DNA of 64,000 nucleotides, taken from assembly GCA_014549065.1 (NCBI GenBank), contig JACDOX010000013.1:496001-560000 (forward strand), in the 5' to 3' direction. Below the pieces are notes generated by a model. The model did not search any database, was not told where the DNA came from, and was given only the letters and a program-made list of their open reading frames with translations. Below, piece after piece: positions 40,033 to 52,600 of the stretch. How positions within the stretch are numbered: the first letter of the stretch is position 1; every line of letters starts with the position of its first letter. Origin of the DNA: Cardinalis cardinalis (lineage: Eukaryota; Chordata; Aves; Passeriformes; Cardinalidae). A program made the translations under genes and the position numbers.

Positions 40033-43000
40033 GTACACACACATATTACATACATAAACAAAAACTGGCAGATTTCTTTTAACTCCTTTGTCCACAGTTA
40101 CATTGTTCAATGACATAAAGACGCTTCTTTCTTCCTTTGTAAACCAAACCACATCAGGAGCACATAGAAAGCCGTGGCCTAGGGGAGAATAGCTGAAGAT
40201 GCAGACACCCATATTTGCTGCCAGCCTGCAGACAGCAGCTGCTGCCTGCAGCGCCTCATGCGACAGTGACGGCGCTGCACTGACGTTCCACATTAGAGAG
40301 TCATATTGCTTTGTTNCCTCAGGGGAGCCTCTCTCTTTAAGGGGATACTATTAAAGATGGCAAGTTCAAACATAAGCCCCTTTTTTTGTCTCTTTGTATA
40401 ATTCTGTGTGAATATTTATCTGTATTTTANGGAAGAATTAACTGAATGTCACTANAGATGCACAAACAAGACAGAACCTAACTAAATGCCAGGCACGTAG
40501 TTCACCAAACTGCTGCAGTACAGAGCACTGGTTTGAAATCTACAGCTTCATTNCTCTCTGACAGGCAGCCAAACCCCACAGAGACTCTAAGCCATTAGCA
40601 TACATGCAATGCCCCCGAGCAAGCAAATGAATGTCTCTCTGCGTCCAGACGGTCACTGTGATGCACAATGCCCACAGCAGTGCCACCTCCCTGCTGTGCA
40701 CGTGTAGCCTAACACAGCAAGAACCCTGGCTGTGAAAATATTCACACCTATAAAGGTAAGTTTAGAAAAGGCCCTGTGTAAAGGCCTTTGAATGCCCATT
40801 CTCTGTGGGACCTCCCCTGTGACAGACCACTAGTGCTTTATCCTGAGCAGGCCACTTAATCTCTTTGTTATCCTAGCTGCTGTATCCCTATGGGCTGGGG
40901 AAACATGCCCTAGTNCCACTAGGATGTGCTAACTGCAAGTGGTACTAAAGGTGATGTAGTATGTCTTATTAAACACACTTGAGAAATCCTTCATCCCACT
41001 GCTATCTCCTTGTGCTATTGGAACATTCCAAAGTCTCAGAGAGACATCTCCAGCAGGTCAGCAGTTGTAGAAGAATCTGCTCCTGTTTGTACGGGCACGG
41101 AGCTGCCCCTCTGTCCTGAGACCAAGGACACCGTGTCCTCCTGTGCGAGGTTTGTGCGTCAGGCCTCTCACACTTGGGTGGATTCCTAGAGGAACTTCCA
41201 CTCTTGATTGTGATGCTTACAGTTCAGATCCTGCTGCTTTTTATCTATCTGCTCACTTCCATCATTTGGAGCTCTTCTCCAGCCAATCACACAGGCAGCC
41301 TGATTATCACCCTCTTTGCTCTGTACAGCTTATCTCAGGTTATCACTGCAGGCCATGCAAGCAGAAGAGGATGCAGAGAATAGCCAGGCTGATACATGTT
41401 CCAGAGTCAGAGGAATGCTTTCTCCAGCTCACTTAACCCTTAGCAGATTTGTGTCCACCCACAGCCTAAAAANAGATGGACTGCCTGGCCTCATGTCTGT
41501 GTGGATGACAAAGCACATGGGATCTTCACATGAAATTTGCTGTGCTTCCTTGCCAGCTAATTTGACATTTCTCAGCTACTGTATTCTCTTTGATAACCTA
41601 AGCAGTCTGAGAGTGTTTTATTAGCAGATGGTTCGAATGACTCATGATTACCTACCCCATGAAAATACAGCGGCACAATTTACTGTTGCCACTGCAACAG
41701 TCCCTCACTAATGACAGTGATGAGTGCAGCTGACAGGGAAAAAAGGTTAGTGGTGCCAATATTTTCCACATTCAGCTCTTTCNGTAAATGCTAAATGTGT
41801 CTTTTTAGCATCTTTCAGTATTTCTTATCAGGATGCTTTTTTTCTTTTGTGACCAGCACTATTTTTATTGAGCTAAGTCAGTTCAGAATCAATGCGACTC
41901 TTGTCAGATATCTGCAAGCCAGTGATTTATGTAATTGAGGTTCTGCCTGGGATGGTATCTTCTTACAGCAGTTTTTCCTTCTCTTATAGCAGAGGTCTTA
42001 CAAGTGGAGCCTGCTGCAATTTTCTGACCTCCCTGGAGTTGTAATAGATGCCCTTCCTCTCAGAACTTGCTTTCTAGTGGTGTCCTCNTCATAGAATCCT
42101 TTACTTCACGGTAAAAATGCAGCTAGCACATGAAGTAAAAAAAATATCTGGTCTCCTTTTTCTATTCCCATCNAGGAACTTTTAAAATATGTAATTGAGT
42201 ACATTTTCCTTTTGCTGCACTTGCACAACCACAACTCATCAACATCAAGACTATATCCTCTCAAAACTTCTTCATGTACTATCATATGGGTACTTCCACA
42301 CTCAAGAGAGTGCAGCAGGAAATCCAAATACACAACAGCTTTCCACGACTAGTTCCTAGTGGTAACAGGAAAGATGACATTTGCTTGAGTGATGACATAC
42401 ATGAAATCATATCATCACTGCAATTTGCAAAATCACTGGGCTAATGAGTGGCATGGTAAACAGGAGAGGTAAAGGGGATGGATAATCTTTCCATTGACCA
42501 TCTTCAAAACCACCTCATGGCTTTTTAGGCTACAGACATTCTGAGGACAAGGCACTTTCTTCTAGAGTTCCTTCTTACCCTCCTCTCTCATCCTTCCTCC
42601 CTGCTCAATCAAACCTTTAAAAGAGCTACCTAAGGACTATACAAATGTGGAAAGCCCTCAGTATAGCTACGTATTTTCTCTGAAAAGCTCACTGGCTTTG
42701 TGTCATTTTCACCTTAGGCTCCTGCTCTAGGCTGAAACATGATCTAGCACATTTTAAGGGTCTGCTCAGCATCTCTCTCTAAGCATGCATGGAGGAAGAC
42801 CTTCCCAGCCACTCTATTTCGCAAAGGAGGTCAGAAATATCATACTTCACAAGAATTTCCCTTCTCCTGTACTGATCACAACACCTCAAGATACCATTTC
42901 CAAATGAATTTTTTGAGAGCCCTCAGAAGTTCTAAAATACTTTCCATCTAATTCTGGGAAGCAACAGCACATTTCTTGGTCTAGGCAGAATATGGCTTCT

Positions 43001-43375
43001 GTTCCACTCCCAGTTTCTAGGCATCTTAAATTGATCTCTCAGTGTAAATTTCACCTTGACCAAACACGCCAAAGTCAGACAATTTTTTCACTCAGCTCCA
43101 CCAGATTGTGGGTAGAAAGTGTTTCCTTCTGTAGCTGTCGAGCTTATTGGTTAATACAGCATCTTATGCTTTTCAATAGGGAATATACTGTCATTTTTAA
43201 GATACTTTAATTTTATATTATACACAGTGACCTTCATATGAAAGGGTCTAAATGGNGATGCTACATCAAAGTGATTTTCACCAAAAGGGAAAGAAATCCA
43301 TTAATCTAGAATATCTGGAATATTCTGTCCCTCTGTATTCCNCATGCTTTTCTCACAGCACTTCACAGACCTTTT

Positions 43376-43418
43376 CCTGCTTCCCTGAAGCAGACAGGTG
43401 CTTCAGGGATCAAGCAGG
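43376..43418. repeat. Hairpin with 11-bp perfect inner stem
   Basis: TCCCTGAAGCA (43382-43392) pairs with TGCTTCAGGGA (43399-43409) around GACAGG. Outside it CCTGCT (43376-43381) pairs with AGCAGG (43413-43418) after a three-base bulge. Confidence 0.88.
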
Positions 43419-43737
43419 GCATTTTAGCTCAGATGAAAAGAGATGGCTTAGATTCNTCTGTTAATAAACTTTTTTGCTAGGCATAGCCATTAATTATCCC
43501 CAAACTACATGAAACACTACTGCTTCTACCCCAGCTCAAATAATATGACAGTCTTCACTGCATTTACTGCTCTTCCTATCTGGGTCACACAGCCCAAAGG
43601 GACTCTAATAATCTTTCAGGCGTCCTTGCTCATAAAGATCTTTCCCTATTTCTGGTTCTGTAAATTACACTGGTCAAAGCTGGAGCTTGTTTTGATCTCA
43701 CACCATTTTGCAAATATGCAGATTGATTGAGCTCGTA

Positions 43738-43825
43738 TCTATCACTGCCTCTAACGAAGAGCTTGGTCCTGCTCTGAGGAAGGTGCTGGTCCCTTCAAAT
43801 CTAAACTATTCTATGACTTTTGTTT
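43738..43825 (+). mobile_element. Probable CR1 3' tail fragment (plus)
   Basis: A short match to the terminal part of a CR1: TTGGTCCTGCTCTGAGGAAG, then GGTGCTGGTCCCTTC and AAACTATTCTATGAC. It resembles the usual ending in which a product-rich segment leads to ATTCTATGATTCT repeats. Too little is present to assign a subfamily or to place the left edge exactly. Confidence 0.55.
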
Positions 43826-46800
43826 TAAATCTGAAAGACCTTTNGTCATCTTTGACCATTCACAGACTCCTCCACTAATTACAGCTCATGCTTTTAGCTA
43901 ATGGTGAGGACCAAAAAATGTGACAAGCTGAAGAAAAGCCTGTAAAGTTCCCTTCATGTACCTTCAGATTTCTTCCCCACTGCAGAAGCTGCGCGGACAC
44001 AGCTGCCTGGGAGACCATCACTGTATTTGGACCTTTACATCAGAACCTTGCAACTTCTAAACCAAAGAGACAGGAGAGTTGATCCAGGGCTGCAAGAGAC
44101 AAATCACCAAAGACTATCAAATTCATGAGTCATATCTAGCCTGTGAGATGTCTCAGCCCACTTTTTGTTTTTGGAGAAAGAAAGGGCAAGGTGCACCTAA
44201 ACTCTCACAACAGCTGCCTGCTTGTGGGCAGCTCAGCACAGTGAGTTCAAATTNCCAGCGGTGCTGCCTCAGTAGGAGGACTGAGATTCCTGTCCTCCTG
44301 AGCATGCAGTCAAGCCTTTTGGAGACCACATCTCAGGCACCTAACAAGGTGTTACACTTAAAGGAGTTTAGAGAACCCTCTCTTATCTCAGGTTTGTATT
44401 TAAAAAAAACCCCATTCATTTAAAAAGTAAGAATACTAGCACACAGTCAATCCTCAAAATCCACTGTACGTGGGATGCGAGACTACATTTTCTCTCCAAG
44501 TATCTTGGAGTTTCACTGATGAATTTGTCAAGTTATTAGAGCTCCTGTAACCCCAACCCCTTTCATAACCCAGGTTTATTCTGGCATTTGACAGTGGTGT
44601 AGCTAAGCCTCTCTTTGNTCTGGTTCTGCAATATTTTCACCAGCTCTGACTCTACAGGGAACATCAGGAACCTCAGNAGCTACATATATTGGTTTAAACT
44701 TACAACTTCTGGTACTTTCTGTAACCTCTCTTTGGCATACTGTTGCCTGAGAAACCAGTGTAAGATCACTGAGGAATCGTGGCTGTACTTACTGCTCTCA
44801 GCCTTTTAAGATGGCAGTGGGCTATTTCTGCTCAAAAAAGGAGCATTTTGGTCGTCTGCTGGTTCAGTGGAGCCCTGTCTCACCAAGGCTGCTATCTCCC
44901 ACCAGAATTTCAACAGTCATGTCCCACCCTTACTGTGCTCCTGCTCATCTAACCACCATGAACAAGCTGGCAGAGCCAACATGCTGAAAACCTGCAGGAG
45001 TGGTCAGGTTTTGGTTGGCTCTCCAACAGCTGGGACGAGTACCAGCTCTGGGAACAGAGGAGGCAGGCACATCACCAGGATGGCAATCAGATGCCAGTCA
45101 GATTGTCCTTCAGCTCCATATCTGATGCCAAGATCTCCCATTTCTCTACTGCTGGCTGCTGCTGTTTTGCACAAGTTTATAAGACTACCTACTTCTCTGA
45201 TGCCATAAATCACTTATCTTGGTGTAACTTTTCCCATTTGTCACATCTTGGCCGGAAGAAATTCTGGGGAAAAAAGTGCCTAGGAACAAAAGCAGTTCCT
45301 GAACAGACAGAGCAGAACACAGTACAATGAGCCTAGCACAAGCACAGAAGCTTTTCCTGGCACATTTAAGTGTGCAGGGTTTCTCATTCCCCACAGCAGC
45401 CCTAAGCCTCCCCACAGAGAGCCTTCTAGCATTAACCTTGGAGCAGAGGAAAGCTCCACTTTCCCCTTGGTTTTGTGTTTCTCTGGCCCTTTGATCAGCT
45501 CTCCTTTGTTTCAGAGTCCTTCTGCTTTCCAGAGTGCAGTTGCTGATCTACCAGGCCGGGGCCACCATGAGTGTCTCCCAAACAGCCCAGGCTGGAAGAG
45601 CANTTCCCTGACACCCCCCCATAACCCTCACAGTGCAGCACTGCTGCCAGGTTACAAGGGTCTGGCATGAAGAGATGCAGCAGTACTGAGAACATCACCT
45701 GGGGCTTTCACAGTCCACATCTGGGTCCTTGTAACAGCACTGGTGCATGCACCATGGGCATATGTGTGTGAATCCCNCCCTTGCAGCTTCCTACTCAGTT
45801 CCTCTGGCTACCTGAAGCACACAGGGTGCATACTCTCAGACATGCACAAAATGGCTCTCTGAGCCTCCCCACTTGTTTCACAGGCTCTAAATTACATCCT
45901 GTCCCATTCCTCACCAATACCCAGTCAGATGTGATGGAGCTGCATTCCCCTGACCTCTCCCAGCACTGGTAAGCCTCACCAACNCTGGCTGCTCTCACAG
46001 TTCAGTTTAATTTGCGCCTCTGTTGTCTCTNCTGGAGGCCTGCAGCTGCCAGTATTCCTAGTCAGACAAGGGANGCTTGCTGCTTATTTCTGCTGGGCTC
46101 TTCTCCCTGAGACGAGGGTGTTTGTTCTACTTGTGGGGACCACCCCGTCACTTGTTCAGAGGTCCACCACTCCTCTGCTTTGGTGCAGCCCTACAACACC
46201 ATTTCACCTTAAAAAATATTTAATTCTCAATTTTTATCAAACCAGATCACCTCCTACAGAATGTGACATGATTATGGTGAGCAGACAAATCTTTCAGGTC
46301 AGCAGGAGTGGTGGCATGGGATGAAAAGCTGCCCCTCATGCACAGAGTCCCCCACATCTCCCTGGCAGTGCATCTGAAGTCTCTCTGGCATATATGTTTC
46401 CTCTGGGAATTATAGAAAGAACATATGACCAATGGAAAATACTGACCATGACCCCATGGCANCTACCCTACCCTCCCACAGGGCCCTTGCACAGACACTT
46501 CTGGGGTTTTTGCTTTGCACACTCTATCCTTGCTCATCATGCACTGGGAGTGTCAGCAGCTGTTTGTGCATTGCCTGCTGCCTTATCCCNCTTTATGGGC
46601 TGCTGTCAGTGGCTGTTTGTCTTTCCCTGCATCCAGGAGGTGATAAGCAGATGCCTGCTCCTACAAAGACTCTCAGACTATCTTTTACTGCCCTTCTAAC
46701 TGCTGCTAAAAGCAAGAAGAAAAAAACAGGATTGNCAGAGGAGAGTTGGTTCAACATTTAAAATATTTTGATACTGAGNGAGAGACTAAAGGTTCTGAAC

Positions 46801-49065
46801 CAGTATTTGCTTCTGACCATTTTTCTTGGCTTTTTAATCAAAGCAGAGAGAAATGAAATCCTAAATACTAAGGGTAAACAGCAGGATTAAAAGAACTNTA
46901 ATCTGCTCATTTCATGCTTTTTGGACAGCAGCAGCAGCAGCAATGGCTTCTGACATATTTCCAAAGTCCAAATAACGCTGACTCTTTTTTGTCTTATTTG
47001 ATGCTCTAGCCAGACAGAAACATTAACAATTAGTAGCACTGTTATCATTTGACAGCCTGGAAATATGAAGAAGACAGGAGGAGAGGGAAGATAAAAAACC
47101 TCTTAGCAGTTTGACTGAAGTAATTTTGATACAAGCTTCTTTCTTTGAAAGCAAAGCCACTGTTCCCCCAGCAGCAGCGAGGGCAGGGCTGGTTCGGCGA
47201 GCACTGACCCGCACGGGCAGGGCAGGTGAGCAGGGCAGCACCAGTGACCCCGCTCTCCTCCTGCCTGCCAGCACCTGGCAGCAGCAGGCAATGGGACAGC
47301 CCTGTCCAGCCTCAACAGGAACTCCTGGGCTCAGGCTCCTGAGCAGAGTTCAGGGGAGCTGGCCACCACACAGCCTTTCTCTTCATCTGGCCAGAGAGTT
47401 CAGNCAGAGACTGACCGTAGCCTCTGCTCAAATCGATGGCAACGAGCCATGTTCTGTTTAATCCCATTTTTGAAAGCAAGAAATGTTTCTAGACCCTTCT
47501 GGGAAACAGATAGTGGCTGATATGGAAGCTTCCATTGCCCTTTTCTAAATTGTGGGAACCATGGAAACAAAAGCAGCCACAGCTGCTGGTGCACAACCCC
47601 TGTGACTTTAGCTAATGCACCTTGTAAACCAAGAAAGGACCATAAAAATGAACAAGTGCATCCTATGGCTTTCTGCTAGAGGGCAGGTGGGGCACAGATT
47701 TTATCTCAAAGCCTGTTCATGTGCATTTTGCAGAAGTAGAGCCCACGGACACAGACGCTGGGGCTCACAGATCTGTCAGGGTGAAACAGATGCAGCTACA
47801 ACATTTGGCATCTCTGTTCATGCTCTGATGACCCAGAGCTGCAGACATGTTTACAACTGTGCATAAAAAATACGTCCCTAAACAAAAGAAATCTAAAGGC
47901 ATATTTTGTCTTTATGCTGCCTGACCTTGACTGGGTGTTGTGGCAGAGGAGGGGGGAGCTGCCAGAGCCTGGTCACAGGAACAATTAACCCTTTGGGAGC
48001 AAGGGGTTTGACAGCCAGGAAGGCATAATTATGAGGCATCCCAATGCTCTTATCACTTCCTAGGAAGAGAAGAGCCACAGAACAGGTCCCAGCCCAGAAG
48101 TGTGGAGACATTACACCATGCTGGATGTGACAATGCTCTACAAAAGCCATCCCTTCATATCCAAATGAGACATGTTTTCAACACCCAGTACTGTTTTGTG
48201 CACAAAATACAGCATGAACCAACTGTTTTCTGGTTTTCAATTATCTGATAATCACTGGATCAGACTAGTCCCCACACAGCCACACTGTCACCAGCAACAT
48301 TATTTATACATAAACCTCCAGCCTTCCTCTGCAGCCAGATTTGCAAGGTAGGTAATTGTTGTTCCCATCGAAGCAAAATTGGCTTGCTTTCAATGACATG
48401 CATCTGCACTGCTATTATACAGCAGACTGCCTCAGTTAAGATTTTCCAGCACAAAAATGAGGAAGAAAAAAAAAAAAAGATCCTTTTCTTTCGCATTTTT
48501 CACCTCATATTTAGAATTCCACCTAATTTAATTGTGGATTCTGCAGTCACAAGGTGGAGGGGGGGAATTGCAAAGAAGCCTTTTTTCTCCCAGAAAAAAA
48601 TTAAAAATGAAGTAAATAGATAGACATGAGATAGCAGTCTTTTCCTGCTGGTTAAATCACTTTCCCCCAGCTCTCGCCCATCTAATACTGCAGCATTCTC
48701 AGTCCCCAAATGCACCATCTGACTAGTGCATTCATTAGAGTGTCTGCAACTCCTGATCACTGACAGATGCGATCTTATCAACTGCCACATTCAAGCAAAA
48801 CTGCCTTTTCCCCCCAATCTTCCAGTGGCCTGAATTCAGCGGCGCTGACAGCCCNACGCTGCCTTGCTGCTTGCATCGAGGACGCACCCGCGGTCGGAGG
48901 TAGATGCTTCCCCTCCAGCATCTCCCATCCCTCCATAAGCAGGCAAGGACCACAGCTTTAGCCAACGACCTACGGCAAAGAGAATGCAGCGTGGCGGGTA
49001 CAGCAAGGATAAAACAAGCCCTGTTCTCAACAGAAAAAGGATGTAAACGGGATGCATTTACTTAC

Positions 49066-49087
49066 ATGACGATTCAGTGCCAAACAT
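49066..49087 (-). CDS. ST7: ST7 alternative first coding exon (MFGTESS start)
   Basis: Seven codons plus one base read M F G T E S S and then T, followed by a consensus donor GTAAGT (GT at 49065-49064). The trailing T joins TG of exon 2 to make TTG, giving MFGTESSL-SMFLNTL. From memory this is the start of the short ST7 isoforms predicted in several vertebrates, which lack the first membrane segment of the long form. The start ATG at 49087-49085 has G at +4 (GAGCC before ATG, then TTT), with a usable but not optimal context. The exon is too short for ordinary ORF detection and was found by the peptide and splice match. It lies in a CpG-rich segment with a CRE upstream. The 5' limit is uncertain: either transcription starts upstream, or the TAGCAG at 49108-49103 acts as an acceptor. 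Confidence 0.87.
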
Positions 49088-49640
49088 GGCTCGCCCCAGA
49101 TGCTGCTATTTAAAAAGGAAAGAAGAAAAAAGAGTGGAAGACAGAGAGAGCGTATGAGAGAGGGGATGAGACTGCTACACAGCAGGGGTCATGAAGCCAG
49201 ACAATGCAGTCCAGGCTACCCAAGCTGCCAGATTCTCCTCTCTCCTCCTTGCTCCGCTCCACACCGCAGACAGCTTTGCCTTGCAACCGCAGGGAAGGAA
49301 GGTCCTTCTACAGGAAGCAAAAAGCAGGAGCCTGTGTTTTAAATCCGAGTGCTAAGGGCAGGCCGTTGTCCTTTCTGTGGTACGGCGGGCAGAAGGGGCA
49401 TCAGGCACCAGATACTGCAATCCCCAGCGCCGCTCGCCGTGAGACAATAGCGGAGCCTATGCACACACGGGATGACGTCAGGACACTGCAAAGACTGACT
49501 GCTGCTAACCCAGAGGCTCGCAGGGGGCTTGGACACTGCACAGCCTCTCGGATGGCAACTCCTTTGTCACAAGGAGCAGAGGACAAAGAGCCAGACATGT
49601 ATTTCCCTCTGTGATGCTAAAGCTCCCGCCCGGGATGGTA
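49088..49640 (-). promoter_or_regulatory. ST7: Candidate promoter / 5' UTR of the short ST7 transcript
   Basis: The segment just upstream of exon 1b on the minus strand is richer in CpG than its surroundings, especially around 49420-49480. It contains a perfect CRE palindrome (49473-49480) and a GC box (CCGCCC on the plus strand at 49626-49631, GGGCGG on the gene strand). CpG-rich sequence also continues into the first intron at about 48830-48980. A long gene-strand pyrimidine tract occupies about 49113-49168. If transcription starts above 49192, the leader carries a five-codon upstream ORF (ATG at 49192-49190, TAG at 49177-49175). There is no convincing TATA box at a suitable distance. The promoter role is inferred from composition and from the adjacent first exon; no transcription start can be read directly. 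Confidence 0.5.
49473..49480. promoter_or_regulatory. Full consensus CRE (TGACGTCA)
   Basis: A perfect eight-base cAMP-response element lies about 386 bases upstream of the ATG of ST7 exon 1b. CREB/ATF dimers bind this palindrome, and functional copies usually sit within a few hundred bases of a CpG promoter, as here. An eight-base match is expected about once per 64 kb by chance, less often given the CpG it contains, so its position is the main argument. Confidence 0.45.
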
Positions 49641-52600
49641 ATGCTAGCAGGAAAATATCTGCCTTGAATTCATGCTGCTTTTCTCAGCTGCACAAGATGC
49701 AAAGCGTCTCTGTGCAAACAGAATAAANTTCAGGNACAAATATCCTAGTAAATGCCACTTATAGCATTTTCAGTAAAGAATAACCCCAAAATTCTATCAC
49801 AAATTCTCTTTATTATTTTTCCCTCTATGAAATACTAAACTCTTGGGCCAGTCTACATTTCCCATCAAAGTGTTAGCCAACTATCTGTTTTACTTAAATT
49901 TATTGTCAGAATACACTGTAACAATGCTCTAACCACAATAAATGAGTCANACACTAAATAAATAAAAACCCCAAAGCACACTGAATTCAATGATAAAAAG
50001 GCATCCTAGCAACCAAAAAAATACTGTCCTTAATTTTTCTTTGTTCTTCAAAACCAACCAGATCTAGTGTGCGTCTGCAAGTGCATTTTTTTAGCGTACT
50101 AAGCTTATTTTTTTCCTGATATTTGGTAATTGAAAAATGTTCAAACAAAGCCCTAAGCTTGCTCCTTCGGTCCTCTCACAGACAAAGGGAGTTGCCTGTC
50201 CTGTGCCNGTGAGAGCAGCCAAGCAGGATGGCTGGAAGCTACCAGACATTGGGGGCCACCCATAGAATGGCTGTCCAGAGGGGACAAAACCAAGNAGGTT
50301 TCTGCAAAGTCTCGTTGAACACAGACATGCAGTTCCCAAGATGCCAGACACTGGAAAGTACTGCTGGTGGATGAGCAGAAAGGACACAGATGCAGGCCCA
50401 TTAAGGGAAGCACTTACAGGCAAGCAACCACTCACTCCTCCTCCCATTTTTCAGTTTTTGTGGGTTAACCTTTCCCAAACACTCCTGCTGCTCTGCATGC
50501 TAGGGGGGGTTTGTGCTGTTTGCAGAACACCCAAAGCCACCATGAGCAGCAGGCCACAAAAACCAGAACTACCGGGGGCTGGCAGCACCTGCCACCTGAG
50601 GAGCTCAGCACACTGGAATCATTAGGGAACCAGGAAGATGCTGGCTGGGACCACTGCAGCCTGAGGGACAGACTGGAATGCAACACATGGGGTCCAGAGC
50701 CACAGCAGTTGGCTGCCAGGCCAGTCCCTCTGCTCCTGGGGAACGTGGTCCCAAGCTCACAGAGCCTGTATGCCCACAGACATCCTTATGGACCCTCAAC
50801 AGCCCCGTGCTGTGAGACAGCAAAGGGTGCAAGAGGCTGCACAGAGCCTGATCTTGTGTTTCCCACAGCAGGGGGGGGCACCTACAGGGCACACCAAGCT
50901 ACCCTCCATCTGTTGGCACAAATGCACTCCAGATGTTTCCTTGCTTTCCATTCCACACACTGAACAGTCACTTTGTGTTCTGGGCACACCATAAGAATAC
51001 TTAGGGCCACCAAGCTCATGGCAACATTTACCTGTATTTCATTGCTGGAAGAAAGTCAGGAGAGAGGCCATATCCTGTGGCGAGACATCTCACAACACTT
51101 TCTAACAGGCAGATTTTAGTCTCCATCTGCAGACAGGACATCAGTGCCCATAATCATAGTGACTCAAATCAACCCACAGATGTCTTAAATAACCAGATGT
51201 CCTCAAATATGTACTTAAGTACCTGAATTAATAGCCTAGCTGTTCATTTGTCATGATTATTTGAAATCACATGCATGGATGCACAGCACCAAGAAGCCAT
51301 GTCCAAATTGGCTTTGACCATGACAGTGGCATAAATTCTCTTACAAGGACTGTAGCTTTGCTGTTCCCAGAACTGAATTCGTTATTTTGACTATCTGGAA
51401 CAGTTAAGACCTCCTTCAGTCCAAACAGGTTGATAAGAAGCTTCAGTGCATCAAACAAACTAAGTTCTGGCAGGATTTTCCAGCAACTGGACTTTCCAGC
51501 AACTGAAGCAAGTCCACAAAATAAATGGGTCTACTATGTATCTGTAAGCCTCCAAGCATCTTTAAACATAGGTCTCTGGAACAAAATCCCAAGGGCACTC
51601 ATGCAATGGCTGAAGAATAGGTTCTGCTCTGATGAGCAGATCTGACCTTCCCACAGCATTGTTTCCAAGGAAGAGACAAAACCTCAGGGCTTTTCCAACG
51701 ACATCCTTGAAGGTGTCACAGAGCCCAGGCCCTCGGCCAAGTTCTCATTACACTGACGCACAATAGGTAGTTGAAAAGCCCAAACAACCCATGCAGTATC
51801 TCTGGAAGGATTTCTTAATAATCTTTTTCATTAGTCTTAGCCTTGGCAGCTCAGTACGTTGCCTGGTGGGAAAGGTGACCTACTACAGGCTACTGAAGGA
51901 TTTTCTCTGAAATTCTTTCACATTTACCTAAAACATCTTGTCAAATGACTTTGAGAAAGTGTTAGAATTTGTTTCTTACCTACTGCACTTTTAAGACCAT
52001 AACCTTTCCATTTGCTAGCAGAATTACAGATTTGTTTCCAATGCTGAATATTGCTATTGGTTTATACTGCAAAGAAGAGTCAACAAATGGTTTTTCTCTC
52101 TTATGCGGGAACAAAGATAATGTAACTGGTGTACATAAAATGTCAAAGGAAATCTGCAGCCAGCATTGCTGTGATTTGCTTACAATGTGCACAAGACATT
52201 GTTCAAGTGTTAGATTAATTTACAGTGTACTTTCATACATTCCACCACCAACTAGCATGAAATATTTAAATCAGTAACAATACATGCTGTGCAAAGCTGT
52301 CTCCTGTACATTGACATTTTCCAGAGAAAGGAATGTGCTTCTCAATTACTGCCATTCCTGGAGCAGATATCTTTATTCCTTTATCACTGTAGAAAAATAA
52401 TACTCATATATTACTTTGTTTTGTAAGGACACATATGTCTAACCCCTAAAGCACAGTTTGAGTTTCAATAATGAAGTTGGATAATGAAATGTTAAATTTT
52501 TNATACAGATGTAAACTTCTGCTTTAGAGTAATTTCTTTCTATAAAACCAGTGCAAGCAGGAAATCTGAGCTACCAACAGAGGCAGCTTTGTACATGTGC

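Larger units (their letters stand above)
39137..49065. other. ST7 large intron, right part
   Basis: Intronic DNA between a CR1 and exon 1b, with a CR1 tail at 43.7 kb, a hairpin at 43.4 kb, an AAAT microsatellite at 40.0 kb and a short (CAG)n run at about 46.93 kb. GC rises modestly near 47.15-47.35 kb and again from about 48.83 kb toward the candidate promoter. No additional exon was recognised. Confidence 0.65.
1..49102 (-). other. ST7: ST7 gene body (5' part of gene, short-start isoform)
   Basis: The three exons described separately belong to one minus-strand transcription unit. Exon 1b (49066-49102) splices over 35961 bases to exon 2 (13022-13104), which splices over 9037 bases to exon 3 (3825-3984). 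The intron phases are consistent throughout: exon 1b ends after one base of a codon, exon 2 supplies the other two and ends on a codon boundary, and exon 3 ends after one base of the next codon. The joined reading frame gives 88 residues. The paralogue ST7L is disfavoured because its sequence, as I remember it, differs here (LNSLTPKF, FHKHGTSF, LQPLMGG), whereas this gene has LNTLTPKF, FRKYGTSF and LRPLLGG. The remaining exons lie beyond base 1, and an upstream canonical first exon probably lies beyond base 64000. Confidence 0.93.

Noticed and set aside
47100..47420. GC-rich patch considered as the canonical ST7 first exon
   Set aside because: No frame on the minus strand gives the expected hydrophobic first membrane segment, and no donor in the right phase was seen.
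49204..49614. Plus-strand open frame of 136 codons antisense to the ST7 upstream segment
   Set aside because: It coincides with CpG-rich promoter-like DNA, which lacks stop codons. The peptide resembles nothing known.
50511..50963. Overlapping open frames on both strands (up to 150 codons)
   Set aside because: GC-rich sequence with frames open on both strands and no identifiable protein family, as expected by chance.
51478..51512. Short direct repeat of TTTCCAGCAACTG
   Set aside because: Two copies only, with no context suggesting function.
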